This document shows positions 45,246 to 56,171 of a stretch of DNA of 64,000 bases, piece after piece. Source of the DNA: Xenopus tropicalis. Its lineage: Eukaryota; Chordata; Amphibia; Anura; Pipidae. The stretch lies in assembly GCF_000004195.4 (NCBI RefSeq), contig NC_030678.2, positions 31,162,201 through 31,226,200 of the forward strand. The letters are read 5' to 3'. Position 1 is the first letter of the stretch; the number at the start of each line of letters is the position of its first letter. Both the position numbers and the translations under genes were made by a program. Under the pieces are notes generated by a model that was not told the DNA's origin, did not search any database, and saw nothing but the letters and a program-made list of their open reading frames with translations.

Positions 45246-45556
45246 GTTATGTCCATATAATCCCACGTTATGCCCGTATAGCCCACGTTATGCCCATATA
45301 ATCCCACGTTATGCCCATATAATCCCACATTATGCCCATATAATCCCACGTTATGCCCATGTATCCCACGTTATGTCCATATAATCCCACGTTATGCCCA
45401 TATAATCCCACGTTATGCCCATATAATCCCACGTTATGCCCATATAATCCCACGTTATGCCCATATAATCCCACGTTATGCCCATATAATCCCACGTTAC
45501 GCCCATATATCCCACGTTACGCCCATATATCCCACATTATGCCCATATAATCCCAT
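45246..45556. repeat. 21-bp minisatellite, about 15 copies
   Basis: Unit catataatcccacgttatgc with a few 19/20-bp variants. Because 21 is a multiple of three it gives periodic frames (NPTLCPY plus, GLYGHNV minus) with no gene context. Confidence 0.96.
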
Positions 45557-45901
45557 ATTGCCGGGGAACTATATGGCACAAATAGGGAGCCTCTAAGGCG
45601 AAGCAGTGACTGTGGGGGAATTTATGAGCATAAAAGACAGAGTACAGCGCTGTTCAAACGTGTAATTGTGTCTTTGTATTCAGTTACGGGGCTCACTTAC
45701 AAACATTGTATCAAAAACAATCTTGGCCATTTCCCATAAAACATCCACCATCATATGAAATTTACAATTATTTAATTTTCAACGGGTTAAATTGTATCAA
45801 CATCAAGACTTCCAACCAGGCGGCAAGAAAACTCGCAAACCACTTAAAAAATTAAGTTTCGGAATCATCATTTTATGTCTTTCCTTTTTAAACACTGCTT
45901 C

Positions 45902-46479
45902 TCCCTCTCACTCCTAGCAACACACAGCAGGCTGCGCTTATATCCCTCTCACTCCTAGCAACACACAGCAGGCTGCGCTTATATCCCTCTCACTCCTAGC
46001 AACACACAGCAGGCTGCGCTTATATCCCTCTCACTCCTAGCAACACACAGCAGGCTGCGCTTATATCCCTCTCACTCCTAGCAACACACAGCAGGCTGCG
46101 CTTATATCCCTCTCACTCCTAGCAACACACAGCAGGCTGCGCTTATATCCCTTCACTCTAGCAACACAAGCAGGCTGCGCTTATATCCCTCTCACTCCTA
46201 GCAACACACAGCAGGCTGCGCTTATATCCCTCTCACTCCTAGCAACACACAGCAGGCTGCGCTTATATCCCTCTCACTCCTAGCAACACACAGCAGGCTG
46301 CGCTTATATCCCTCTCACTCCTAGCAACACACCGCAGGCTGCGCTTATATCCCTCTCACTCCTAGCAACACGCCGCAGGCTGCGCTTATATCCCTCTCAC
46401 TCCTAGCAACACACAGCAGGCTGCGCTTATATCCCTCTCACTCCTAGCAACACGCCGCAGGCTGCGCTTATATCCCTCT
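45902..46479. repeat. 41-bp minisatellite, about 14 copies
   Basis: Unit starts ctctcactcctagcaacaca and ends tgcgcttatatcc. Highly uniform except one copy at about 46150 with three single-base losses and a few acacac to acgccg changes. Directly abuts a CpG-rich segment. Confidence 0.97.
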
Positions 46480-46760
46480 CCCAGGCTGGAGGGAAGCCCC
46501 GTACGCACCACAACGCAACCCATTTGCTCTACGTCACTGCCAAAGTCCCCCCCCAAACACCCAGAAGGCCCCGCAAGCGGCAAGTCGCATCACGTGATAT
46601 CTTGATCCAATCACTGCACCCAGGAGAGTTTTGCCCGCGTCACACAAATTCAGCGCGCCCATATTCTGCCAGGAGTGGAACTTATCGCTGCAAGTAGCTC
46701 CGCCCATTGTACCTGGCGCAAACCTGAACCTGCAAGTGCTAATGTGAACTGTATGGGGAG
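46480..46760 (+). promoter_or_regulatory. CpG-rich promoter-like segment with possible 5' UTR exon
   Basis: Locally rich in CpG compared with the AT-rich flanks. Contains a CACGTG box in tcacgtgata (about 46592), a CCAAT (gatccaatcac, about 46605) and an Sp1-type ccgccc (about 46699). A potential donor GAG|gtgagg lies at 46760/46761. Orientation is inferred from the donor and from plus-strand exon candidates downstream. Confidence 0.5.
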
Positions 46761-47053
46761 GTGAGGAGTTTTAGCGTTTCGATAGAGTGCAAGACAAATG
46801 CATATTTCTGGAACATGCGCTGTGTGGAAAGTTAAGCGTGTCTTCTATCTGTGCTGGGGATATGTAATTAGTAGTGCAGAATTGCCATGGTGTGGTTACT
46901 CATAGCAGCCAATTAGAGGTTTGCTTTTAAACGGGTGAGCACTTTATAACTGTAGCGTTGAACTCTCATTAGCCATTTCTCTTCCAGCAGTTTCCCCAGG
47001 TTAGGGGGGCTTTGGGAAAAGGGCATTGTAATGTGTAATTCCATAGCACAACC

Positions 47054-47278
47054 TTAAAGGGGAAGTTAACCTTCACGTTACATTCAGACCCACTCCCATT
47101 AATATTGTAGTCTCTCATTAAAACCACTGCTTGGTTGCTAGGGCTAATTGGACCATAGCAACCACATAGCTTCTGAAATTCCAAACTTAAGAGCTGCTGA
47201 ACAAAAAGAGATATCATTCATAAATGACACAAAATTAAAAAAGGAAAATAAATTGCAAGGGGTGAACTACCCTTTTAA
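47054..47278. mobile_element. TTAA MITE (T2 type)
   Basis: TTAAAGGGGAAGTTAACC at the start and ggtgaactacccttttaa at the end. Interior ttgctagggctaattggacc is typical. A further cttcccctttaa end occurs at 47767-47779, so a larger or nested copy is possible. Confidence 0.75.
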
Positions 47279-47852
47279 ACCCTGAAACTTACAGTATGTG
47301 CTACATCATTGGCAGTCTATCACTTTGCTTTTTAATGATGCCTTTGGCAGACAAATAGTTACATTTTCCCCATTGTGACCCTTACCTCACAAGAGCTAAA
47401 CATGGAGTAGCTTTATTAACCCTGTTTAGCTCAAGAAATAACAAAAAAGCACAGATTTTTCATAATTAAAACTGGCAAAAAATTCAGCTTGTGTCTTATT
47501 CATTGCATTTATCTTCAGCAAGGAAATATATTGAACCTTCAAGCCCTTATAACTGCTCCCTGATTGCTAGGGAGCTGTGGAAAATTAATAAAATAAAAGG
47601 TTTAATAAAAGTATGAGATAATTTGGATTTAGTGTATAATGACAGATATATTTTGTACGGTTTCATTTTTGTTCTGAAAAAACTAAAAAGATTTTTTTTT
47701 TTAAAAAAATGAGAAATCGCAGACTTTTGAAATGCAGATTTTGTGGTAAAAGTTATTAGGGCGAAACTTCCCCTTTAAAAGAAGGAACATAGATGAAGCT
47801 GAAGGAAAGGCAAAAAAGTCATCTGAAGCTGTCTCCAATTTATGCATAGTTA

Positions 47853-48294
47853 CCCATGTAAAGGTTGGCATAAGTGGGCGTGAACCTAGCCCCCATTGAC
47901 GTCCCACATTTCTGGAGGTAGAATACCCCATCAAAAAGAAAAAAATTATGAGTGAGTAAATAGTTAATAGAATCTAAAATGAAATTTTTAGTGACTATAT
48001 CATATGTGCTATAATTATCCAAGTGATAAGAAATGGCTTGCAAGCCCCTATCATGTGGGACGCAAGAATACAGTGAGGCCACATCAACTGTGGCCCATGA
48101 TAGGGGCTTGCAAGCCATTTCTTATCACTTGGATAATTATAGCACATATGATATAGTCACTAAAAATTTCATTTTAGATTCTATTAACTATTTACTCATA
48201 ATTTTTTTCTTTTTGATGGGGTATTCTACCTCCAGAAATGTGGGACGTCAATGGGGGCTAGGTTCGCGCCCACTTATGCCAACCTTTACATGGG
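47853..48294. repeat. Large inverted repeat at the 5' end of the Penelope-like element
   Basis: Arms 47853-48055 (203 bp) and 48096-48294 (199 bp) with a 40-bp spacer. The minus-strand arm plus spacer keeps an open RT frame (VDVASLYSCVPHDRG). The plus-strand arm has lost four bases (one actc of ctcactcat, about 48195), shifting its frame. Confidence 0.93.
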
Positions 48295-49498
48295 TTGGTG
48301 GGAAGAGTCCCACATCTATGGAGGTAGTTCTTTATATTCATCTAACATAGTGTTTTACAAACGCTATGTTGATGATCTTTTGTTTATTTGGCGTGGCTCT
48401 GAATCAGAATTTAGGCACTTTTTGGGTTATTTGAATCACAACACTCTGAACTTAAGATTCACTAGTGAGTTCAGTAGGGACTCTATTTCCTTTTTAGATT
48501 TGAAACTTACGGTCTCAGGTTCTTCGGTTGTGACCACAGTATTCAGAAAACCCTGTTCCGGAAATTCGCTATTGAGGGCAGATTCTTGCCATCCCTTTCA
48601 TATGTTTAAAGGCATTCCCCTCGGACGATTCTACCGTTTACGGAGGAATTGTAGTACAGAACACGACTTCCTGGAACAGGCGATTTATCTACGTGATAGA
48701 TTTTTGAGTCGGGGATACAGTATTAAATCACTGTCGCAAGCGTTCATTAAAGCCTTACGTACTGATAGATCTGAGCTTTTAGCGAATCGGAATAAGGGTA
48801 GTGATAATAGGACCATAAAGAGCAGGGACCTGCCTACTTTTGTGACGGCTTTTAGTAATCAATTTTATAAGGTTAAGCGCATATTGTATGATCTGATCCC
48901 GGTTTTATATAACGATCCAGTTTTAGCGGTGGTATTGCAGGATGGTTGTAATGTAGTGGCCCGTAGGGTGCCTACTCTAGGCAATTTACTGTCACCTACC
49001 CTATGGAAGTCGCAACCCCGAAAAACTTCCTGGCTAAATGTAAAGGGAACTTATCGCTGTGGAGCTCGCAGATGTGTTACGTGCACTTACATTAAGCAGT
49101 CAGTTAGTTTTAATAGTACAGTTACTGGTAGATCTTATGATATGCAGTCGTATGCTAATTGCAACACACGATACGTGGTTTATCTTTTGACTTGCTCTAA
49201 ATGTGGAATGCAGTACGTTGGTTGCACAACTCGGTCTTTGAAGTGTCATATGAGGGAACATATAAGACACATAGTAGCAACAGATGGCAATAGTCCATTA
49301 TCTAGGCACTTTGTCCAGTGTAGTAATTTGGATGTAACATTTTTACAGATCCAGGCTATAGAGAAAATAACTCCTGATGAAAGACGAACTGATATGTATG
49401 CAAAGCTCTTAAGGTCTGAAGTTAAATGGATTTTTATTTTGGATACACGTCACCCGAGAGGGTTGAATTCAGTTTTTGATGTTAGTTGCTATGTTTAG
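48251..49498 (+). CDS. Penelope-like reverse transcriptase/GIY-YIG protein, N-terminally truncated
   Basis: 415 residues open to TAG. MGARFAPTYANLYMG is RT motif 4/B region; KRYVDDLLFIW (about 37-47) is the catalytic YxDD motif; FLDLKL is the next RT motif; CGARRCVTC is a Cys-rich linker; VVYLLTCSKCGMQYVG (about 309-324) is the GIY-YIG endonuclease core, followed by R and H residues (CHMREHIRH). The true N terminus of the RT is missing: upstream homology is out of frame because of the 4-bp loss near 48195 and ends at 48096. Not a host gene; the first Met shown is internal to the RT. Confidence 0.92.
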   Translation: MGARFAPTYANLYMGWWEESHIYGGSSLYSSNIVFYKRYVDDLLFIWRGSESEFRHFLGYLNHNTLNLRFTSEFSRDSISFLDLKLTVSGSSVVTTVFRKPCSGNSLLRADSCHPFHMFKGIPLGRFYRLRRNCSTEHDFLEQAIYLRDRFLSRGYSIKSLSQAFIKALRTDRSELLANRNKGSDNRTIKSRDLPTFVTAFSNQFYKVKRILYDLIPVLYNDPVLAVVLQDGCNVVARRVPTLGNLLSPTLWKSQPRKTSWLNVKGTYRCGARRCVTCTYIKQSVSFNSTVTGRSYDMQSYANCNTRYVVYLLTCSKCGMQYVGCTTRSLKCHMREHIRHIVATDGNSPLSRHFVQCSNLDVTFLQIQAIEKITPDERRTDMYAKLLRSEVKWIFILDTRHPRGLNSVFDVSCYV

Positions 49499-49832
49499 TT
49501 TTCTGTATACTAATTCATTTTGCTAGTCTGATTACATCATTGTTTTTTATTTTCGTATTATATTTCTTACAAATTTTATTGACTTATCTAGCTTTTATTA
49601 GCTGATCATAGTATTTATAACTCTAACCAGAATCAGTGTTTTGATCTTTTGTAACTTGTTATAGGGTAGTTACATCGTGACTTTTTAAAGATATTTATTT
49701 GCACATGCGTGAGAGTGAACTAGTTCACTAAATATATGCTGACTTTTTGTAAATCATTGCAAAGTGTTTATGTAATAGTCTCTCTGGGATATTTGCATGT
49801 TAGTACACATGTGAGAGTGAATTTGTTTATTA

Positions 49833-49858
49833 TTATATATATATATATATATATATAT
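49833..49858. repeat. (TA)n microsatellite
   Basis: About 12 TA units inside the 3' region of the Penelope-like element. Confidence 0.95.
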
Positions 49859-50049
49859 CTGTATAGTGGGGTTCTCTTAGTATTGTGTGTCATTTCTTGA
49901 GTTTCATTAAAGTTGTTTAAAGTTTTTTTTTCATTAGGATGTGTTTGAGTGGATTTGCATTTCTCCGCCCCTTTTCAGGTGAATTAGCTTGCTAATTATG
50001 TCATTCACTCTGTATATGCTATTTAAACACTTCCTTGTTGTACAGTTGT

Positions 50050-50102
50050 CTTAAGCCTATGAGTAAGTGTGCTTGGCATACGAAACGCGTTAGGCGTTCC
50101 TT
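50050..50102 (+). ncRNA. Degenerate hammerhead-ribozyme-like motif in the Penelope 3' region
   Basis: ctatgagtaa, then stem gtgtgc-ttg-gcatac (6 pairs, one G-T), then GAAAC, cgc-gttag-gcg stem and ttc. This follows the order CUGAUGA, stem II, GAAA, stem III, cleavage site of a minimal hammerhead, but the CUGAUGA box is altered, so cleavage is unlikely in this copy. Hammerheads are known in Penelope-like elements. Confidence 0.5.
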
Positions 50103-50289
50103 CTTTTAATGCAACAATAAAGATTTGATTTTATGAGAGACCCCGGAGTCCGGAGCGCTTGGTGTCCACTATGTTTGAAATCGGCATTTATACACCCAGT
50201 TGCTCTTCTTAGGACTTTTGCTATTTAAATAATATACCTTCTGATCACTGGAAATCAACTAACTTTCAACTTTTTCATATCTGTGACAG

Positions 50290-50365
50290 ATGGATGCCAT
50301 CTTGCCCACAGTGGCAGAAGAACTTCTCCGTGAAATTAAACGGAATTATCAAGAAACCTCACAAA
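50290..50365 (+). CDS. Possible first coding exon of an unidentified gene
   Basis: ATG directly after a tgacag acceptor opens MDAILPTVAEELLREIKRN, then YQETSQ, to a gtaggt donor in phase 1. An amphipathic helix-like, charged sequence with ordinary codon use. Upstream lies the CpG-rich segment at 46.5-46.76 kb, which could be its promoter. I do not recognise the protein. Confidence 0.5.
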
Positions 50366-50394
50366 GTAGGTTGAATTATTGCTATGAGTGCAGA

Positions 50395-50750
50395 TATACA
50401 GAGCAGGGTTGCACCGAATCCATCATTTTTGAATTTGCCCAAACCCTCTACTAAAGTTTGAGCTAAATCTGGACCCCCAATTTTCATATTCAGATTTAAG
50501 AAAAATGCTATCTTTTCTGAACAAATATTTGTCACTTTCAGTAGAGTCAAACAATTTTAAGAGGTTGGGTTTCCTTTGGCCAAGGTGTTAGCATTTGGCT
50601 GAATCCGAATCCTAAACCAAGTTCTGAATTTGGGGAGTAGAAATGCTCTGCTCTGTTTTAAAGATTTGGCCAGACCAAACCCCAGATCTTTCAGTGAGGA
50701 TTTGGCTGCATCCTGATTTTAACCAGAACCCTGAGTGTATGGGATTGGCA
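50395..50750. repeat. Dispersed frog repeat rich in ccgaatcc/gatttggc words
   Basis: gcaccgaatccatc...ttggctgaatccgaatcc...gatttggctgcatcctg have the look of the common Xenopus 'gccgaatcc' repeats; imperfect inversions throughout. Confidence 0.5.
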
Positions 50751-50784
50751 TGTTAAAGTTCAGCATTAAAGAAATGGGAAAGGA

Positions 50785-51205
50785 CATTAAAGGAGAAAGA
50801 AAGGTAAAAACTAAGCAAGCTTTATCAGAAAGGTCATAAACACTTACAGAAACACTGCACTTCTCTGTCAAAAGATTTATTGTGTCAGTTTTCCTCTGCC
50901 AGAGACACGCAGCTCCTCTCCTCTCTCCCCCCTCCAGAAGGAATGCTAAGAACTCACTCCCCCCCTTAGGAATGTGAATCTGAGCCAATCAGCAGGAAGC
51001 TTCCTCATAGTCTAACTAACTGAGCATGTACACCGGTCTTGCTCTTGGTGCAGGAGTGAGGCATTATGGGAACTTTCTTTACAGAGCTCAGCGTTTTTTC
51101 TTCCTGTTTGGCTTCTGATCATCTGAAAGGGAGAAATATGGGGAGACTTAAGGGCACTATTGAGAGAACTGAAGGTATGCCTGCAGGTTAAGATTAACTC
51201 TTTAT
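50785..51205. mobile_element. TTAA MITE, T2-related (one clear end)
   Basis: Begins ATTAAAGGAGAAAGAAAGGT and shares the taaaaactaag-aagctttatcagaaaggtc block with 63873-64000. The 3' end is not clear. Confidence 0.6.
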
Positions 51206-51211
51206 TAGCCT

Positions 51212-51433
51212 TAGGGGCAGATTTATCAAAATGTGATTAGAGCGTAATACATAAAAACTCACCCAGTTTCTATTTGTTCCTATAGGATTTTTAGAATGTA
51301 TTTATCAATGAATGAAAGTTGGAGTTCACCATTTGATAAATACACTTCTGCAAATGCCATGGGAATGAATAGAAACTGGGTGAGTTTTTAAGTATTAAGC
51401 TCTAAACTCACATCCTGATAAATCTGCCCCTAA
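51212..51433. mobile_element. Harbinger-type MITE
   Basis: TAGGGGCAGATTTATCA at the left and TGATAAATCTGCCCCTA at the right, a perfect inversion; interior actcacccagtttctat is inverted too. Confidence 0.85.
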
Positions 51434-51713
51434 AGGTGGCCACACACGTGGTGATTTTCGATCTTTAATCCGCCACTAACGTTCAGGGCTGAAACGGCAG
51501 ATAAGGAGGTAGAAACAATAGGCTTTCTACCTCCTTCTGCCGATTCAGCCCTGAAGGTAGATTTTGCTCAGGTGCCTTCTATGGCGTCGATCAAAATCTT
51601 TTAACCCGCCCGATCAGCGAGTGCTGATATCGGTCGACTTGCCATACTCGCACCGAATATTGTACGAAACGAGGTTTCGTACGATATTATCGGTGCGTGT
51701 ATGGCCAGCTTAA
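51432..51713. mobile_element. MITE of the ggccatacac family
   Basis: aaggtggccacacacg to cgtgtatggccagctta. Internal inversions: ttcagggctgaa/ttcagccctgaa, ggaggtagaa/ttctacctcc, tacgaaacgaggtttcgta. Immediately abuts the preceding MITE. Confidence 0.8.
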
Positions 51714-52110
51714 GATTGATGGATGGAGTAAGGTAAAGCATAGGGAATGGTGCATTACAGGGAAAAGGGGATTGCATAACACAAGAATTAAGGGAAAGGA
51801 GGTGAGCAGAGGGAAGGGGAAAGCAGAATATAAACAAAGAGGAAAACAAAAGAGGGGAAGTTATGAGAGCAGAAGAAGAAAGGAAGTATTGACATGGAGA
51901 GAATGATAGATGAGGGTAGAAGGGGAGAGTGTAAAAATATAAGTGGTGAGAAAGCAGAGGCCATAACTGAGGGGAAGGAATAAGTAGGAAGAAAGTATTG
52001 TAAAGGGAAGAAAATGAAATGAGAGAAAGAGAGAAGATCGGTGTAAATGCTGGAGAGCAAGACAGTAAGGAGAAGAAAACTGGTAGGTAGAAGAGGAGTA
52101 CAATTAGTAA
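51714..52110. repeat. Purine-rich tract
   Basis: Plus strand is nearly all A/G (ggagataga, ggaaaaggggaa). The long minus-strand frame (Ser/Leu/Phe-rich) is an artefact of this composition. Confidence 0.8.
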
Positions 52111-52236
52111 GAAGAGCACAGTGGACAACATAGAAGTGTGGGCCCCATTTTGCTTTTAAGAGCAACGTATACGGATATTATCATGATGCCTTTATTTGTA
52201 TGCTCCCCATGACCTAACATCGTTCCATTCTGTCAG

Positions 52237-52316
52237 GGTATGCTGAACTGCACTCCGAGCGAGAATTAGAAAATTTAGGATGTCCTGAAAAAAGAAACTG
52301 TCAAACTAAATGTTAA
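52237..52316 (+). CDS. Possible second exon of the same gene
   Basis: Acceptor ctgtcag; in the phase required by 50365 it reads RYAELHSERELENLGCPE, then KRNCQTKC and TAA at 52314-52316. A good donor was not seen, so it would be terminal, or the call is wrong. No clear nearby AATAAA. Confidence 0.35.
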
Positions 52317-52319
52317 CTC

Positions 52320-53570
52320 TAGGAAATACCCCTATATAAGTGAGTAACATGAAATGTCAAAAAATTGTATGTAGAAAACCAGCTGGCAGTGAGAGGGTTA
52401 GAGCCAATGTCAGGGCTAAGCTTGGTACCTTTTTTGCGTTTATAAATAACACACTTTACAGCCGTAAGAAATTGTTTGAACATTCTTTTTGAAAGGAATT
52501 TTTTTTTTGCATTGAATGTTATCGTTTGTAATCATCAAATTGTTCCTCTGAAGATCATTCTTTGCTACTTTATTATTTATAAGTGCGTCACCGCCATACG
52601 TAGTTTGTCACTTACTCAAGTTCTTCTGGAAAATAAGCAGTGCCTGAATTCTTTGTGTATGGGAGCCATTAAAACAAATCTAATCTATATATCATATATT
52701 TTCCCAAGGTTGGATCTCTGATGTCACTGGTACCCAGCACTGATGGATTAATCATTGATAAAGCAACGTAGTGTTAACATAAGGACACATTTAAAGTGGC
52801 TTTATCATCCCCACATCGTTTTCTGTGGGAATAGTCAGTGTTTGACCAGAAACCTGTGTATTTTAAAGCGCCTAAAAATGTTTTTTGTTTTTTTTTAAAC
52901 TCTTTTGAGAAATAGAAGCGAAATATACAGAATATTTGGCAGCCAGTTCTTGGGGTCGATTGCAACCTGCTGTCAATTTTTGACTGTAGATCAGTGAATG
53001 ATTATGGTTTTATTATTGCAAGGAACTCCGGAATTAAAGGATATGTAAACCCTGAAAACAACTTCCTGTACAAAATGCTCATCACTCTTAAGCACTTTTA
53101 GAACTTACATGAATTATACAAATTATTTCATTTATGGAAAAAACATTAACTCTGAGCAAGGAAATTTGTGATATTACTCTGCTTAGAAAATTGTTAGACT
53201 CATCTGATGTTTCTCTAGTCAGTAATGAGCAGAGCAACATTAGAACACATAAAGTTTATAGGAGTCATTTATGAATCCTTGGGGTGCAAGGATTACCCAT
53301 AATAATGTCTTACAAAGCACTTGCGCCACTGGGGTTGCTGCTTTTTGATGTGAGTGCCAAATTTTTCATCTGGCATTTATTTCAGAGAGCAGCATCAAGA
53401 TGTGCAGCTCAGCCCTGTCCGTAGGGCAGGCAGTAAGGACAGGGCCCCAATGTGGTCTGCGCCCTCAGCCATCCCCTCCTTACACCTCTAAATGACATGC
53501 AAGGGAGGGACGGGCGCCTACATGTCTTCACCCCACCCGCCCCTTACTAATGCAATGCTGTATTAAGGTG
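52320..53570. other. No gene recognised
   Basis: A T2-like half end (ATTAAAGGATATGTAAACCCTG) lies at about 53034. No other supported feature. Confidence 0.45.
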
Positions 53571-53572
53571 GC

Positions 53573-53968
53573 CATACATGTTCAGATTTTAGTCTTCTTC
53601 TGACAAATGTTTGGATATCAGTTGTACGTTCAAATGCAACGATCTGAAACTAACATTCAGACTGAAATCGTAGGATAAAGTACTAAAAATACCAAATCAG
53701 AGGATGTTCTGTACATGAAATAGTTGGCAGACACCAATCATACAAAAGAGACATCCCAAAAATGCATTGTAGGTCCCCCAAGGATATCGTCAGATACAAA
53801 ATTCATGCGTAGATTTTAATCATTATCCGACCACAATTATCAAACCTGACCGATCTATGTTACAAAAAATATAGAGGTAATAATTTGGAGCCCACACACA
53901 GTCCAAAAATTGTAAGAAACATAGTTTTGTACCGTTATATCTGTGTGTGTGTATAGCCAGCTTTAGTG
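53573..53968. mobile_element. MITE of the ggccatacac family, diverged
   Basis: ttaaggtggccatacatgttcag at the left; gtgtgtgtatagccagctttag at the right. Confidence 0.6.
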
Positions 53969-54682
53969 AAGGGAGTCGCAGATCTCTGCAGTCCAAAGCA
54001 GAGTGAGGAGACCTGTAGCTATTTGCAGTGTGCACAAAATGAGCACTTATATTATTATCTAACTTTAGGTTACTAAATACACACAAAGTAGCTTCATGCC
54101 TCATTAGACTTAGTTTGCCTAATATAGATTGCTTTTTCCAGAATCTTGTATTTATAAAGCGTTTTTTAATGAGTCTGCAAGTTTAAATTAGTCTCAAACT
54201 TGTTATTTTTCTTATTCAAGTTTTTTCCATTGATCAGCACACTGGCACCATACAGAATAGTAGATTGGCCTACGACAAAGGCAGCAACAAATCCTGAGGT
54301 GGCCATTTTATTTTTAAACAAGGTGGGGTTAGTAAAATGTTAACCCAGAATATTAAGACAAATACTACTTACTAATACTACTGTGGATTTAATGAATAGA
54401 CTGGCCTTTCTTTCCTGACCCCATGGTTTCATTTTCCCAGGAAGAGTGCCCTAAAGGCTAATTCTCTTCTCCCCAGAGAAGTCAGTGGTTTCCAAATCCA
54501 GCTCATATTAGCAAAGGTGTAAGGTTTGCTCCTACCAAATGGAGATCCTCCTGCATTCCTGCTAGAATGAAAGCAAAAACACAGCACTTCTAGGTAACAT
54601 TCTAGCAAGGTCAGTTTTTTCATTGCAAACCAATTCAGTATAACAAGAATATTCACATCATATACCGTGTGTTGTATATTGT

Positions 54683-54780
54683 ACAGATATCGGACCCCTT
54701 ATCCGGAAACCCCTTATCCAGAAAACCCCAGGTCCCGAGCATTCTGGATAATGGGTCCCATACCTGTACTGTTTGTGAAT
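54683..54780. repeat. Short palindromic dispersed repeat
   Basis: gtacagatatcggaccccttatccgg to ggataatgggtcccatacctgtac, nearly inverted ends. Confidence 0.7.
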
Positions 54781-55165
54781 GCAGTCATGTGTGATTACAT
54801 GAGACCGTATTTAGAATAGGATTTTACTTTTGTCGGGTGACACATAAAATATGAGATTCAGAGATTAAATCAGTGGTATTCTGTATTTTATTATTAATTT
54901 TTTATTTTGTTTTGAAATAATTACAGAATAAATCTACATTTGTCGCAGGGGGTTAACATCTGACCTTAGACCAGCATATGACATGAGAGTTAACCTACAA
55001 ATAAAAGAAAAGAAAAAATTATAGGAACCAAACTTATTAAAACTGTCTTCCATGGGTCAAAGAAAATGAAAGTATATACGGTAAATCTTTGAGCCAAAAC
55101 ATTGTTGTGGGGACATCAGTTAAGCATAGAAATTGTGAACCTTCATTCTGTGTTAAGGCCCATAT
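54780..55165. other. No gene recognised
   Basis: AT-rich, no splice-bounded frame. Confidence 0.5.
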
Positions 55166-55690
55166 ATTTAACCTTTTTAGTGCCACAGGACGTAGAATCT
55201 ACGTCCTGGGTACTAAAGTACTTAAGTGCCACAGAACGTACATTCTACGTCCTGCTGCACTTCCGGATTTGGGAGTGGAGAAGCGGCTTTTCAAGCCACT
55301 TCTTCACTCCCCGCTCGTTCCCCAGCCTCCAGACAATAGTCAGAGGTGGGGAACGAGTGGCCCCTGGGTCGCGATCGCCCAGGGGCCCCATAGGAAATGT
55401 CAGGACACGCTGTCTATGCGTGCCTGACATTTCCTGCTCTCCCTTCCCTCCCCCCTGGCCCCCCCTTCTCATACTCACAGATCGGCGTCGCAGGAAGAAG
55501 CTGCAGCGGCTCCTGGGTCCTTCCTCCCACCTTCAGACGATCTCTGTGCCTGCTTGTCCCAGGTAAGTGTAAAAAAAACACATACACACACATAATACAC
55601 TAATACACACTTATACTCACACTTACACACAAACACATACATTTTGGGTAGTTGGTGGGTTTCACACATTCAGAACACTTACACATACTT

Positions 55691-56171
55691 ACCGTATATA
55701 CTCGAGTATAAGCCGATCCTAATATAAGCCGAGGTACCTAATTTTAGCTAAGAAAACTGGAAAAACTTATTGACTAAAAAAAGTAAATACAAATAAAATA
55801 ACATTAATTGAGGCATCAGTGGGGTATATGTTTTTCAATATTTATTTAAAAAAACCCCAGTAAACTAGCTCTGAAAGCGGAGAAGAGGATCACAAAAACA
55901 ATATGAGTACTACCCCACGCCCATTGCACATTGGCAAACTGGCAGCAGACCCAGTCCCAGAGGGATGTAAGGGGAAATAAGTATTGTTTAGTGGGAGCGA
56001 GACAGGGCACTTGAGGGTCTGGTTGCAGGTGGCCTAATTTGCACACAAAGGAGAGAGGGTGCTAATCTGGAGGGACCCATGGCACCCGACTCGAGTATAA
56101 GCCGAGGGTGACTTTTTCAGCACATTTTGGGTGCTGAAAAACTAGGCTTATACTCGAGTATATACAGTACT
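55691..56171. mobile_element. MITE with ctcgagtataagccgag ends, nested
   Basis: Starts ccgtatatactcgagtataagcc and ends ggcttatactcgagtatatac; subterminal taagccgag is also repeated inverted. About 480 bp, non-coding. Inserted in the 3.4-kb element. Confidence 0.8.

Larger units (their letters stand above)
48096..50180 (+). mobile_element. Penelope-like retroelement (Neptune type), 5'-truncated
   Basis: RT C-terminal half plus GIY-YIG endonuclease in one frame, followed by an AT-rich 3' region with gcttggcatacgaaacgcgttagg and aataaagatttgatttt near its end. Truncated at 5' with an inverted partial copy, a structure well known for Penelope-like elements. The exact 3' end (about 50180) is uncertain. 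Sits in the presumed first intron of the gene that starts near 46.7 kb. Confidence 0.85.

Noticed and set aside
45268..45550. Periodic proteins GLYGHNV / NPTLCPY
   Set aside because: A 21-bp minisatellite is a multiple of three, so it is open in several frames by chance; no start context or exon signals.
51601..52165. Ser/Leu/Phe-rich frames on the minus strand of up to 176 codons
   Set aside because: Product of a purine-rich tract; no domain, and it overlaps a MITE.
55102..55566. 154-codon plus-strand frame
   Set aside because: Lies in the GC-rich left end of a TTAA element, overlaps three other frames, and has no recognisable motif.
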